A DNA stretch of 47,944 nucleotides from Stygiobacter sp. (GTDB taxonomy: Bacteria > Pseudomonadota > Alphaproteobacteria > Rhodospirillales > Magnetospirillaceae), in NCBI GenBank assembly GCA_006218045.1, contig VBWB01000017.1, positions 1 through 47,944 of the forward strand, read 5' to 3'. Below, in pieces: positions 7,785 through 16,742 of the stretch. How positions within the stretch are numbered: position 1 is the stretch's first letter; each line of letters begins with the position of its first letter. Position numbers and translations under genes: made by a program. The notes under the pieces were generated by a model. That model had not been told where the DNA came from, did not search any database, and saw only the letters and a list, made by a program, of their open reading frames with translations.

Positions 7785-7860
7785 TATCGATGTCCATCTG
7801 CGCCATAACATTGATGACGGGCAAGATGCTCGGTACTGTTGCCGATCACAAGGAGCATGC

Positions 7861-8646
7861 ATGTCCCCCGGCATCGTCAAACTCACCGAAGAGCAAGCCC
7901 ACGCCCTGGTCCACGATGACCTCGACGGCGACGGTCCCTGCCAGATGAACGAGGCGCTGTCGCTGACCGACCTCGCCGCCACCAGCGTGGTGCCGAACGC
8001 CCGCATCCTGATGGCGGAACTGGATGGCAAAGGTGCCAAGCTGACGGCGAAGGGGAACCTCAACCGCAAGCTGGTTGAGTCCCTGGTGGATCGGTTCCAA
8101 TGGCAAGGCTACGACCCTGGCTATGTCCGCCAACTGAACAAGGTGGTCAACGAGGACGACTACACTCCCGCCCTTTACCTGCATGCCGTGCTGAAGCTGG
8201 GCGGTCTGGCACGTACCGAGAAGGGGTTTCTCAAGCTGACCAAGAAGGGCAAGGCGTTGCTGCCCGAAGAGGCGGCGGGGAAACTTCAGGCGGCGCTGCT
8301 GCGCACCACCTTCACCCGCTACAACCCGGCATTCCTCGACCGCTATCCGATGAAGGACATCTTCTCGTGGCAGATTTCCTTGATCTTCTACCTGATCGGT
8401 CAATTCGCCGACGATTGGCGCCCTGCCGATGCGCTGATGCGGTCGGTCACCATTCCGTGCGAGGAAGCAGGCGACCCCCGGTTTCCCGATGCCCCCTGGC
8501 GGACTTTCGAGGCACGGGTGTTGCGCTATCTGCGCTGGTTCGGGCTGATCGAGGAAAGTCAGGCTGCCGCCAACGATGACTGGCGACAGCCCAGGCTTTT
8601 CCGCAAAACGGCACTTTATGATCGGATGCTGACGTTTCGGGTTTAA
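7861..8646 (+). CDS. hypothetical protein
   Basis: 261 aa, preceded by AAGGAGC at ideal spacing. It contains a GFLKLTKKGKALLPEEAAG segment that looks like the wing of a winged helix-turn-helix, and the C-terminal part FEARVLRYLRWFGLIEES resembles a second winged-helix unit. This suggests a DNA-binding or scaffold protein (inference). I cannot name its family. It is divergently arranged with the DUF6398-like gene, which may form a functional pair. Confidence 0.6.
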   Translation: MSPGIVKLTEEQAHALVHDDLDGDGPCQMNEALSLTDLAATSVVPNARILMAELDGKGAKLTAKGNLNRKLVESLVDRFQWQGYDPGYVRQLNKVVNEDDYTPALYLHAVLKLGGLARTEKGFLKLTKKGKALLPEEAAGKLQAALLRTTFTRYNPAFLDRYPMKDIFSWQISLIFYLIGQFADDWRPADALMRSVTIPCEEAGDPRFPDAPWRTFEARVLRYLRWFGLIEESQAAANDDWRQPRLFRKTALYDRMLTFRV

Positions 8647-8654
8647 CCGCCACC

Positions 8655-9230
8655 CTATTGAGCCATGTACTTCTCACACTGGCTCACGAACGCATCTCGT
8701 GCCGCCTTCCAATCTGTGATCTCTTCCTCGGTGTTCGGCTCATCGTCATCGCCCCAATACGACCCCTCGAAATACATGGATGTGCATAGCTCGTATTTTA
8801 GCTCAGCAAACATGTTGTAGGAAATCAGCGCGAATTTTGGCAGAAGCTCGGTTGCGGACGGCTCGTAAGAACGAACGTATTCAAGGCTGCACTGATCGCA
8901 TTTATCCCAATCGTCCTCGTCCTGATCCTCAATAATCATCCACACTGATTTCGATTTCGCTTCCTCATAATGCGCTATTACCTCAGGAAGCTCGTTCTCC
9001 TCGGCATATTCGACAAACCATTCGTCACCTGAAGCGTTGTCATTATCGCCGGGGATGAATGAAAAACGACCTGCACGATCTTCGGCACAAAGGGTGAAGC
9101 TCTCCATCTTGCCGCGCACCATTAAGTCGATGCCCCACTTGATCGCGTCGCTGATGGTGTCCTCGTACTGCGCCGTCATCCACGTGCCGCGCTGCTGGTC
9201 GTGTGTATAAAGATGATATTTCATAGCCAT
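8655..9230 (-). CDS. acidic hypothetical protein
   Basis: 191 aa, strongly acidic, with clusters such as IIEDQDEDDWDKCDQCSLEY and WGDDDEPNTEEEITDW. The ATG at 9230 (MAMKYHLYTHD) is preferred over 9239 because GGAG sits five bases before it. The highly acidic character is reminiscent of DNA-mimic anti-restriction proteins, but there is no specific similarity and the idea is a guess. It converges with the gene at 7861, leaving eight bases between them. Confidence 0.6.
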   Translation of the reverse strand: MAMKYHLYTHDQQRGTWMTAQYEDTISDAIKWGIDLMVRGKMESFTLCAEDRAGRFSFIPGDNDNASGDEWFVEYAEENELPEVIAHYEEAKSKSVWMIIEDQDEDDWDKCDQCSLEYVRSYEPSATELLPKFALISYNMFAELKYELCTSMYFEGSYWGDDDEPNTEEEITDWKAARDAFVSQCEKYMAQ

Positions 9231-9531
9231 GCACTCCATGTTCGATCTGATGCAAACATGGTTACCGTGCTGATCATTGCGTTGTACAGCCTTGGCCGAG
9301 TATGGCCGTTATTGTTTGCGGTGACTGCGGCCTGATTGTCACGTAACTTATCGCCAAGACTGGATAGTGCTATCAGTCTGCAAATTGAATGACATATGCG
9401 GCATGCGCTGCTTGGCTGCATAGGACGGTCGGACGAATCATTAACCTGCGCGGTGTCATTTTATCTGACATTTCGGGCAAATGAGTGACTTGGGCGCGGG
9501 GGCGACCCGCCGAAGGCCCTGCGCAGGCCAT
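9231..9531. other. 301-base gap with a dyad motif
   Basis: No gene seen. It contains the 17-bp dyad motif copy 2 at 9454-9470 and lies between the acidic protein and the 3' end of the cyclase gene. Confidence 0.4.
9454..9470. repeat. 17-bp dyad motif, copy 2
   Basis: TGTCATTTTATCTGACA, with TGTCA/TGACA ends. One mismatch to the reverse complement of the copy at 5057-5073. The copies point away from each other across 4.4 kb. Confidence 0.6.
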
Positions 9532-10566
9532 CTACTGCGAAAGTTGGCGGGTGAAGGCTTCCCAGAGATAGAGAGCGGCGTCTTTCGATCCGAGGCGCTG
9601 TGATTGGCGCCCCATCGTCAGCATCCCCATGGGACGGAAGAAGATGCCGCGCCCGTCGTCCTCAACGTGGAGAGCCTCGTTGTAGGAACTGTCTTGGTCG
9701 AGTTGGAAATAGCCCTGCGAATAGCAGATTTCCTGCCCTCGTCCTCCCAGCCATATCTTGCAGCGTTCCACACTCTTGCCATCGACATACACCTCAGCGG
9801 CGAATTTCGTCGGGCTTACTTGGGTATAGCGGCATTCGACATGGGGTCGTTGATGTGCCTCCATGGCTTTCAAGGCTTCGCCGAAATAGGTGGAGATACG
9901 TTGAAAAGCTTCGACCGCAAACTTGTCCCGCTCCGCATCGGCGATTTTCCGCCTTAAAGTCGGAATCATCACGGGAATGCCGCTCGTCGCCGACCGTTCA
10001 TCGGCGTTCTGGGCTGGTGTTGCGCCCGTCTCATGCGCCCAGTGCAGGGAGAACAAGTCCGCCTCACCGGCTCCCTTCGCGAGTTGCTTCTTGCCAATAG
10101 CGGTTCCCGCGATGTTGCGAACCTGTTCTCGGCGTAGCTGGGAAAAGAAGTGGTCGGAACACCAAACTTCGTTCGACGCGACCACAGGTTCAATCCGTGC
10201 AGCCCGGTCAATGCCGCCGCTGGCGACATCGATAACGGAACCATTCTCCTCGATCAGATTAACTTTTTGAAGATCGACACCGATCCGAATGGCAATGGGT
10301 TCGGAGAATCCGATGCGCAGCCAGTCGGTGTTACGGAAGCGATCTTTGACGGTCAGCGCCGCCTCAGCCATTTCCATCGCGTCCACACCGCAAACGAAAA
10401 AGCCGTCACCTGTGTGCTTGGTCAGAACCACTTGAAACCGCCCTTTGATCTCGTCGAGCAATCGGTGAACGAGGACATTGAGGTGCTTCTTCAAATGGTC
10501 TTCAGCAACCTTTGAAGAGCCAACGATGTCCGCGAAGACAATCGGGCAGATTTGAGTGCGGTTCAT
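9532..10566 (-). CDS. class III nucleotide cyclase with unknown C-terminal domain
   Basis: 344 aa. Residues 5-150 form a class III cyclase catalytic domain. ADIVGSS supplies the first metal aspartate (D13) and KHTGDGFF the second (D54). In SVIDVASGGIDRAARIEP, D113 and R124 fall at the positions of the adenine-binding Asp and transition-state Arg of adenylyl cyclases, K50 at that of the adenine-binding Lys, while the usual Asn is Asp120. So cAMP is the likeliest product (inference from motif spacing). Residues about 205-344 form a separate unknown domain (RPHVECRYTQVS, YVDGKSVERCKIWLGG). No membrane segment. The start is 3 bases after the stop of the Cys/His-cluster gene, so they are one operon. 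Confidence 0.75.
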   Translation of the reverse strand: MNRTQICPIVFADIVGSSKVAEDHLKKHLNVLVHRLLDEIKGRFQVVLTKHTGDGFFVCGVDAMEMAEAALTVKDRFRNTDWLRIGFSEPIAIRIGVDLQKVNLIEENGSVIDVASGGIDRAARIEPVVASNEVWCSDHFFSQLRREQVRNIAGTAIGKKQLAKGAGEADLFSLHWAHETGATPAQNADERSATSGIPVMIPTLRRKIADAERDKFAVEAFQRISTYFGEALKAMEAHQRPHVECRYTQVSPTKFAAEVYVDGKSVERCKIWLGGRGQEICYSQGYFQLDQDSSYNEALHVEDDGRGIFFRPMGMLTMGRQSQRLGSKDAALYLWEAFTRQLSQ

Positions 10567-10569
10567 TCT

Positions 10570-11739
10570 TTATGCCACCATCGTCGCGGTGCTATCGGCA
10601 ACGTTGCTCTCGGTCGGCGTTCTGCGTACCGCCGAAAGCGGCCCCAGCGGAATTTCAGGAAAAACTTGTGGGATGGTCAGCGTCAGCGGCGGGTTGCCAT
10701 CATGAAATTCCCGCAGCAGGTTGTTGCCATCAATGCGTAGGGTGGCGCCACCCCCAGCTTCCCCGACCGCATTTGCCCAACGTACAACCCCATCCAGATT
10801 GGCTGGTGAGAAGAATCTGGACGACGAGTTGATATCTTCGATCATCGTCACCGCTTCATTGAGGGCCTTCTCGAATGTGCTGACGCGGGTCCGAAGGACG
10901 CCGGTGGCGATCAAGTGAGAGTCCACGCCCGCTAACGGCTCAAATGCTCGTTCAATCCGTCCGACCACATTTTTCAGCCTGCCGTCGAGACGGGGTAGCC
11001 CGTAGACGAAATACCTCCCCTCGCAGCGATGAAAGGGCTTTTCCTTGGTCGTGGTGAGCCGCTTCCGCGAAAAGTCAGGGTCATTGACGAAATGCCCCCT
11101 AACCGTAGCCGCGTCGATGTCCTCGACCTCGCGGTTCAGTCGCTTGGCGAGGTCACTGATCTTCCGTTCCTTGTTTCGCCGACGCTGGCGTTCCGCCTCG
11201 TCGTCGGTGACCATTACCCTGGTGTAGAGGGTGCCGTCAGACGCGCCTTCAAGCCGATCACCGAGACGGGAAAATTTCCTGCCGAACTGAGATCGCAGGT
11301 CATAGAGCGCACGAACCTGCGGCATCGAGGTCAAGCCATCAAGGTAAGCGAGGATTTCCGGCAGACGGTCGATACATTCGCCGATGCGCCGCAATTGCGA
11401 GGCACGGTCCTTCCGCTCCTCATGCGCCTTGATGATCGCGTTGTATTCGATGTCGTGCTTGGTTTCGCAGCAATCATGACCCAGGGTCGTCCTGGTGCCG
11501 TTGGCAAACCTCAGCACCAATCCCTTTTTGTGATTGTGGGAACGACCGCATGCTCCGCAATCGACCCATCCTCGCGCATCGTCGTCTTTGATCTGATAGT
11601 AAGCCTCGACTTGCATGCCCGTTCGATCTTCCGGCATGCGCTTGAGCATCTGATCAAGTTCGGTCGGGTGTTCGACCTCCAAGATGGCGCCCAACAACGC
11701 CTGATCTTGGAGGGACAGAACGAAACTGGGTATGGACAT
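10570..11739 (-). CDS. Cys/His-cluster hypothetical protein paired with the cyclase
   Basis: 389 aa. Residues about 55-95 hold WVDCGACGRSHNHKKG then LGHDCCETKHD, a probable zinc-binding knuckle (C-x2-C...H...C-C). The middle is charged and helical with a basic run (DDEAERQRRRNKERKISDLA). Residues 230-330 include GRYFVYGLPRLDGRLKN and a helical tail. GGAG eight bases upstream supports the ATG at 11739. No named family. It lies directly before the cyclase gene and 91 bases after the DUF262 gene of the restriction operon. Its role may be to sense or bind a nucleic acid and feed the cyclase (inference). Confidence 0.65.
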   Translation of the reverse strand: MSIPSFVLSLQDQALLGAILEVEHPTELDQMLKRMPEDRTGMQVEAYYQIKDDDARGWVDCGACGRSHNHKKGLVLRFANGTRTTLGHDCCETKHDIEYNAIIKAHEERKDRASQLRRIGECIDRLPEILAYLDGLTSMPQVRALYDLRSQFGRKFSRLGDRLEGASDGTLYTRVMVTDDEAERQRRRNKERKISDLAKRLNREVEDIDAATVRGHFVNDPDFSRKRLTTTKEKPFHRCEGRYFVYGLPRLDGRLKNVVGRIERAFEPLAGVDSHLIATGVLRTRVSTFEKALNEAVTMIEDINSSSRFFSPANLDGVVRWANAVGEAGGGATLRIDGNNLLREFHDGNPPLTLTIPQVFPEIPLGPLSAVRRTPTESNVADSTATMVA

Positions 11740-11830
11740 GCAACCCCGCTCCTGGATGTTGCTTGAATTACCCGTAGAAATAGGTCAATTGACCGTGCCG
11801 AGTCAATATTTTGAAGCGTTGATCTCCCCA

Positions 11831-13581
11831 TCACACAAGATGATGTTCTGCTGCGACGGCAGATGTTCCCTGCGGCATGCTCTCGGCTGCCTTAGCGCCG
11901 AGGAAGGTATTCAGTCGTGCGGCAACCAGCTTCCGGCGTTCAACCAAGAATGCCTTGTAGCTGGCGATATCCAGCAGCGCAGGGTCATTGGGTATCGCCT
12001 GCGACATCACCGACTGGTGGTTCTTCTCGATCAGCGGGGGCAGGTATAGGGCAGGAGCCTTGTTGCTGATGGCGCGGTTCGTCTTGCCGCCGATGAAAGC
12101 CAGATTGGCGATGTCGTCGGCTTCGCGGGAGGCCAGCCCCACCTTGGACAACAGTGCCTTGGGGAAGATGTGATGGAATTGCAGACGGTGCTGGGCGCCG
12201 GAGTGATCCAGGGCGATGGTGAGATTGGACGACCAGTCCTTGGCACCGGCTGCGCGGAATGCCATGAACATGGTTTTGAACAGCGCGCTACGCTGGTTGC
12301 GCCCTTCCAACTCCTCGGGGCTGATGTCCAGGCGACCGACCTGTGACCGCAGTCGGTCGATCAGGTCTTGCATCGGCTTGTCGTTCTTCAAAGCTGACAG
12401 GTCTTGGTCGAGGATCGTCTCGCTTGACCCACGGGAGAACCGCCCCTTGGCGTTGGCGATCAGCGTCCAGTAGCGGAGTTGGGCTTCCTCTTCGGCGCTG
12501 ATCTGGTACCCGCGCCGGTGACCGTAGTAGGACAGGACGATCAGCAGGGATGGTGACGATAGCAGCGCCGGGCTGTCGATCCCCACGTTGCTTTTCAGGA
12601 AGTTGATGGCAAAGCGCATGCCATCGCCGGACTCTTTCCAGGCTTTCTGTAAGGCGGCAAGGTCGAGGGAGGTAACCGTCTTGAACCGGGACTGACCGGT
12701 GGCGAACGCCATCAGGTTCTTGAGGTGGATACCGAGTTCCAGATCGAAACCCAGCTTGGTGCATTCGGCTTGGAATCCGAGAAACGTTTGCAGCGAGTGC
12801 TTCCATTTGGCGGTGATCTGGGCCAAGGCGAGATCGGAACTGCGGAGCTTCGCTCCCAGCGAGTTCACCCGCACGAAGATTTCCGTCACCTCGTCATAGG
12901 ACAGGCTGCGTTCCAGCACGTCCATGCGATAGACATATTTGCGGATGCCGCGCAGCCGCGCGAGGCGCTGGCTGTATTTCTCATAGCGGGGATCATCAAA
13001 GCCAGTGACACCTGCGGCCTTCAAGAACGGGCGTCGTTGTCGGTCTTGAACACGGCGGACACCTTCACCCACTGGGGCAATTGCTCCAGCTTTTTCGTCG
13101 CAACCACGAAGGTCATGCTGTTGAACCGCTTCAGCAGTTCATCCTCCGAGGCGTCCGTCTCGTCCTCGACCAAATCCTCGTCGTCATTGGCGTCTTCATT
13201 GACCTCGGTGATCGGGATCATGGTGTCGGGGTGTTCCAGATTGAACAGCAGGTCTATGGGCCGCTGCCGTTCCCCCAACCTGACCGGCTCGCCCCGAATG
13301 ACCGCCGAAAGCGAGGTCAACCGCTGCTGACCGTCGAGCAGCAAGCGGGTGCTTTGATAGGGATTGTTCTGCTGGGTCACGGCGAAATCCTGCAAGGGAA
13401 CGGCCTCATCCGTCTCCCACAGCAGAATGGCGCCCGAGGGATAGCCGCGATAGAGCGAGTCCAACAGGTCGCGAACACGGGTAGAACGCCAGACATACCG
13501 GCGCTGCATCTCGGGCAGACGCAGCTCCCCGCGCTCGATCATTCCCACCAGTTCTTCAACGCTGGCTTCAGCTTTGGCCAT
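11831..13581 (-). pseudogene. DUF262/DUF1524 (GmrSD-like) nuclease gene, frameshifted
   Basis: The N-terminal part (13581 to about 13025, 186 aa) has LPEMQRRYVWRSTRVRDLLD, YPSGAILLWE and LLLDGQQRLTSL, the DUF262 ParB-like nucleotide-binding domain. The C-terminal part (to 11831) has HHIFPKALL and NLAFIGGKTNRAISNK, the DUF1524 HNH nuclease domain. Together they give the full single-chain GmrSD layout of about 580 aa. Reading breaks at about 13021-13030, where ...FKTDNDARS ends in a stop and the similarity resumes as PFLKAAG in another frame. Adding one C in GCCCG would restore it. Intact GmrSD-type enzymes cut modified DNA. The start overlaps hsdS by 14 bases, so it belongs to the restriction operon. 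If the break is an assembly error, the gene is functional. Confidence 0.8.
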
Positions 13582-14869
13582 GATCCCTCGCCCCCTTCGC
13601 CCCGCGCCCCCGTTTCGCCTTCGGTGCCGCCACCCGTGCCGCCTGGATGCGTTCCAGCAGCTTGGATGCCGGTTCGTCGGCGGGGTCTTGCGGCACCAGC
13701 TTGCCGGTGAAGGCTTTGTCGAGGATGGATTGGTCGAGGCGCCCCAATAGAGCAAGAGCGCCGTCAGCATGCGGGAAAATCAAATCTATCGCAGAAATAA
13801 AGGCTTCGGCTTTCTGTACGATCTGGCGCTGGACCGCAAGTTCTGGAATCGGCAATCGCAATGAGCAAATCGCGGTTGCATTGATATTGGGTTGGGCGAC
13901 CGCTGTTCTTCCAGCAAGAAGTTGCTTCTGTCCAGAAGGAGAAAGGAGAAAAAGCAGGACATACTTCGGATCAGCAATTTTCTTTCTAAGTCTAACACGA
14001 ATGAGGTAGGCACTAGGCAATGCCGGCCCAAATGTCTCCTCATACAAAGCGCACTTACCAATGGTTGCGCCTGTGCGGGTGACCATCAAATCACCATCTT
14101 GAAACCCCCATTTCATTAGCTCATCGCCGGATACATTTACTTTTGGCGGTGACTTTGGCGCCAGTCTTCCATAACTGCCGATATCCGTGGTTCTCAACGT
14201 TGGGATGCCATCGTCCACATAAGCTTCACTCGCGATACGCGGTCCGTAGAAGGTGGATTCGACCACATCATCCAGTGGGGCGGGACTGGTCGTGCAATCC
14301 TTAAAAGCGCCCTCCAGTACCGCCTGCCGATAGCGTTCGATCAGCTTGGGAATGTGGGCGAGTTCGTCCCGCGCCCGAGATGAGCGGGCGAACAGGGAAT
14401 CGATCTTGGTGACGATGCGGTGTTGTTCATCGGCGGGAGCCAACGGAACCTCAATTTGCGCAACACCTGCTGGCCTTGCACGCATGAGCGAACCACCAAC
14501 GCCTGACACCTCTTCCAAGAAGAGGGTGCGGAAAAATGGCGAGGTTAGGGCGTAGCATAGATACGATGATTTACATTCAGGCGAACGAACCACAATCCAT
14601 TCTGTTGATGCGATTTGTCTCCTCGCGGAAACTGGTGCGACAGTCCAAACCCGATTGAGGTGTGGCACAATTTTACACAGTAGAACGTCGCCGGGCTGTA
14701 CGCACTGCTTGGAAGATTTGATTTCAGCCCCCTTGACGATTTCAGGTAAACCGTTTGAGAAGCTGGGCACGCTGTAAAGCTCGAAAAGCTCGTCAGGGAA
14801 TTGGCTCGGCTCGATTTTTTCTGTACTCGGCATTCCAAGGTCAGCGAGGGCGACGTTCAGCCAGTTCAT
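13568..14869 (-). CDS. hsdS: type I restriction specificity subunit
   Basis: 433 aa. Two target-recognition domains (about 1-150 and 200-345) are each followed by a conserved helical spacer: PLAPADEQHRIVTKIDSLFA after the first and IPELAVQRQIVQKAEAFI after the second. This is the standard HsdS architecture. Each recognition domain reads half of a bipartite target. Segments such as LPSAYLIRVRLRKK and AVAQPNINATAI are typical of the second domain. The C-terminus is Lys/Arg-rich (AAPKAKRGRGAKG). It overlaps hsdM by ATGA upstream and the DUF262 gene by 14 bases downstream. GC falls in the recognition domains, as is usual for swapped modules. The target sequence cannot be predicted. Confidence 0.92.
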   Translation of the reverse strand: MNWLNVALADLGMPSTEKIEPSQFPDELFELYSVPSFSNGLPEIVKGAEIKSSKQCVQPGDVLLCKIVPHLNRVWTVAPVSARRQIASTEWIVVRSPECKSSYLCYALTSPFFRTLFLEEVSGVGGSLMRARPAGVAQIEVPLAPADEQHRIVTKIDSLFARSSRARDELAHIPKLIERYRQAVLEGAFKDCTTSPAPLDDVVESTFYGPRIASEAYVDDGIPTLRTTDIGSYGRLAPKSPPKVNVSGDELMKWGFQDGDLMVTRTGATIGKCALYEETFGPALPSAYLIRVRLRKKIADPKYVLLFLLSPSGQKQLLAGRTAVAQPNINATAICSLRLPIPELAVQRQIVQKAEAFISAIDLIFPHADGALALLGRLDQSILDKAFTGKLVPQDPADEPASKLLERIQAARVAAPKAKRGRGAKGARDHGQS

Positions 14870-16335
14870 TCTGCCGCCTCCTCGATCTCAACTACCTCGC
14901 CGCCGACTTCCTCGGCCAGCGCGGCGATCTCGTCCAGCGCCGCTTGCAGATGCCCCATGATGGCGGCGGCGATCTCGCCGGGTTCAGTCAGTCCATCCTC
15001 TAGGTCGCCGCTCTCATCGCGTAGCCAGGACAGGTCAAGGTTGTCGTTGCGCTCGGCGATCTGCTGGCGGGTGTAGCAGCGCCAGCGGTCATCGGGGTCG
15101 GTGAGAGTGGAGTCGCGGTTTCGCCCATGCTGGTCGTCACCGAACACCCGTTCGAACGGCGCGAAGGTGCTGAGCAACAGCGGGCGGGTCTTGCCGAAGG
15201 CAGGCATATTGGCGCGCATGTCAAAGACCCACACCGCCTTGGTGTTGGCTTTGGCGGTCTTGCCCCTGGTGAAGAAGATGACGTTGGTCTTGACGCCTTG
15301 GGCGTAAAAGATGCCGGTGGGCAGCCGCAGGATGGTGTGCAGGTCGCACCAGTCCATGAGCATCTGGCGCAGAGCGCGACCGGAATTGTCTTCGAAAAGG
15401 ACATTATCCGGCACCACCACGGCGGCGCGACCACCGGGTTTCAGCGCACGGATGATGTGTTCCACGAAGGCAAGCTGCTTGTTGGATACGTCGGCGGTGA
15501 CCGAGAAATCACCGCGCGTCGGGCGACCGCCGCCCTTTTTGGTACCAAAGGGCGGATTGGTGATGATGATGTCGGCTTGCCCCAGCGCCTCCCCCTCGTG
15601 CGACAGGGTGTCACCCTGCTGGACGCCGAAACCGCTGTCGCCACCGATGCCGTGCAGCATCAAGTTCATCAGGCACAGGCGATGGGTGTCGGGAACCAGT
15701 TCCAAGCCGACGAAGGCTTGGGTGCGCTGGAAGAACCGCTGCGCCTCGACCAAACCGTAGAGGTCGTCGGTCTGCGCCTTGATGTAATGGTCGGCAGCGA
15801 CCAGAAAGCCGCCGGTTCCGGCGGCGGGGTCTTGGACCACCTCGCCCGGTTGCGGCTTGATCAGGCGGATGATGCAGTCGATCAGCGGGCGCGGGGTGAA
15901 ATACTGCCCGGCGCCGCTCTTCTTCTCGTTGGCGTTCTTCTCCAACAGCCCTTCATAGAGGGTACCCAAGCCCTCCTCGCGGGCGCTGAACCAGTCCAGC
16001 CCGTCGATGGCCTCGACCAGCGCCTTGAGGTTGGTGGGCTTCTTCAGGCGGCTCTGGGCGTCGGCGAAGATCGCCTGCACCAGCCCGCGCCCGTTGGTGC
16101 CAAGGTCGAGCAGCAGGTGCTTGTAGAAAGTCAGTTGCTCCATGCCCTCGCGGTGGAGCAGGTCCGCCCACCTCTTGCCCTCGGGCAACTGATCCTGCCG
16201 CCCCGTCTCCGCCATCATCTTGAGGAACAGCAGGTAGGTCAGTTCGGTCACGTACTCGTGGTAGGTGATGCCGTCATCGCGGAGGATGTCGCAGAGGCGC
16301 CACAGCTTGGCGACGATGTCGGTAGTGACGGTCAT
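14866..16335 (-). CDS. hsdM: type I restriction methyltransferase subunit
   Basis: 489 aa from ATG at 16335 (MTVTTDIVAKLWRL). The longer upstream frame is a shadow of the preceding gene. The N-terminal helical HsdM domain occupies about 1-150. The N6-adenine methyltransferase domain follows, with DPAAGTGGFLVAADHYI for S-adenosylmethionine binding and DIIITNPPFGTKKGGG as the catalytic NPPF motif. LKPGGRAAVVVPDNVLFE and LRLPTGIFYAQGVKTNVIF are further hallmarks. With HsdS it methylates the host sites, and with HsdR it restricts. The ATGA overlaps on both sides imply translational coupling. All key motifs are intact. Confidence 0.95.
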   Translation of the reverse strand: MTVTTDIVAKLWRLCDILRDDGITYHEYVTELTYLLFLKMMAETGRQDQLPEGKRWADLLHREGMEQLTFYKHLLLDLGTNGRGLVQAIFADAQSRLKKPTNLKALVEAIDGLDWFSAREEGLGTLYEGLLEKNANEKKSGAGQYFTPRPLIDCIIRLIKPQPGEVVQDPAAGTGGFLVAADHYIKAQTDDLYGLVEAQRFFQRTQAFVGLELVPDTHRLCLMNLMLHGIGGDSGFGVQQGDTLSHEGEALGQADIIITNPPFGTKKGGGRPTRGDFSVTADVSNKQLAFVEHIIRALKPGGRAAVVVPDNVLFEDNSGRALRQMLMDWCDLHTILRLPTGIFYAQGVKTNVIFFTRGKTAKANTKAVWVFDMRANMPAFGKTRPLLLSTFAPFERVFGDDQHGRNRDSTLTDPDDRWRCYTRQQIAERNDNLDLSWLRDESGDLEDGLTEPGEIAAAIMGHLQAALDEIAALAEEVGGEVVEIEEAAE

Positions 16336-16742
16336 GCTTGGTCCTTGGGTGACGGGAACTTGTAGGCGTCGTTCTCCAGCAGATCGCCAATATCTGCAAG
16401 CCATTGGTTTTCCGCAGTCACAATATCATCAGGCAACAGGATGGACATGCCGTCATCACCACCGTTCCAGATTTGAACATGCCAGCGGCACGGGTCTTCG
16501 CCGCCGGACCATTCATCGAGGGCGGCCAGCGAACCTTCATCTGCGTAGCCGACCTGAAAGCTGGTCCCGCAATTGGTGCATCGCGCGGTCGCGTCGGCGC
16601 GTTCGGCATCGCATTCGGGGCGGCATTCACAAAACTTCCCGCTCCACGTCAGAATTTCCATGGGGAAGAGGTCGCGGCAGCGGGTGCAAGGCAGCGGCGG
16701 CGTGCGTTCGCCGGTGCGGTCCCTTACGCGGTAGCCCGCCAT
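16332..16742 (-). CDS. zinc-ribbon protein inside the hsd operon
   Basis: 136 aa. Four Cys pairs are visible (CTRCRDLF, KFCECRPEC, ARCTNCGTS), consistent with two zinc ribbons in the first 65 residues, then an acidic, Trp-containing C-terminal part (WHVQIWNGGDDGMS). It overlaps the end of hsdR by 19 bases and the start of hsdM by ATGA, so it is translated as part of the restriction operon. No such gene is standard in type I systems. A structural or regulatory partner of HsdR or HsdM is possible, but no function can be assigned from sequence. Confidence 0.75.
   Translation of the reverse strand: MAGYRVRDRTGERTPPLPCTRCRDLFPMEILTWSGKFCECRPECDAERADATARCTNCGTSFQVGYADEGSLAALDEWSGGEDPCRWHVQIWNGGDDGMSILLPDDIVTAENQWLADIGDLLENDAYKFPSPKDQA

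Noticed and set aside
6612-7808. 398-residue open frame on the plus strand
   Set aside because: Antisense to the DUF6398-like gene; His/Arg/Gln-rich shadow composition and no ribosome site.
8655-9230. Anti-restriction DNA mimic
   Set aside because: The protein is very acidic, but this alone is not evidence; no similarity to Ocr, ArdA or ArdB is visible.
9532-10566. A Pycsar pyrimidine cyclase
   Set aside because: The base-recognition positions K50 and D113 fit adenine, and no TIR or membrane effector gene is adjacent. Kept as an unassigned class III cyclase.
15127-16365. 412-residue open frame on the plus strand
   Set aside because: Antisense to hsdM; the NPPF and cofactor motifs lie on the minus strand.
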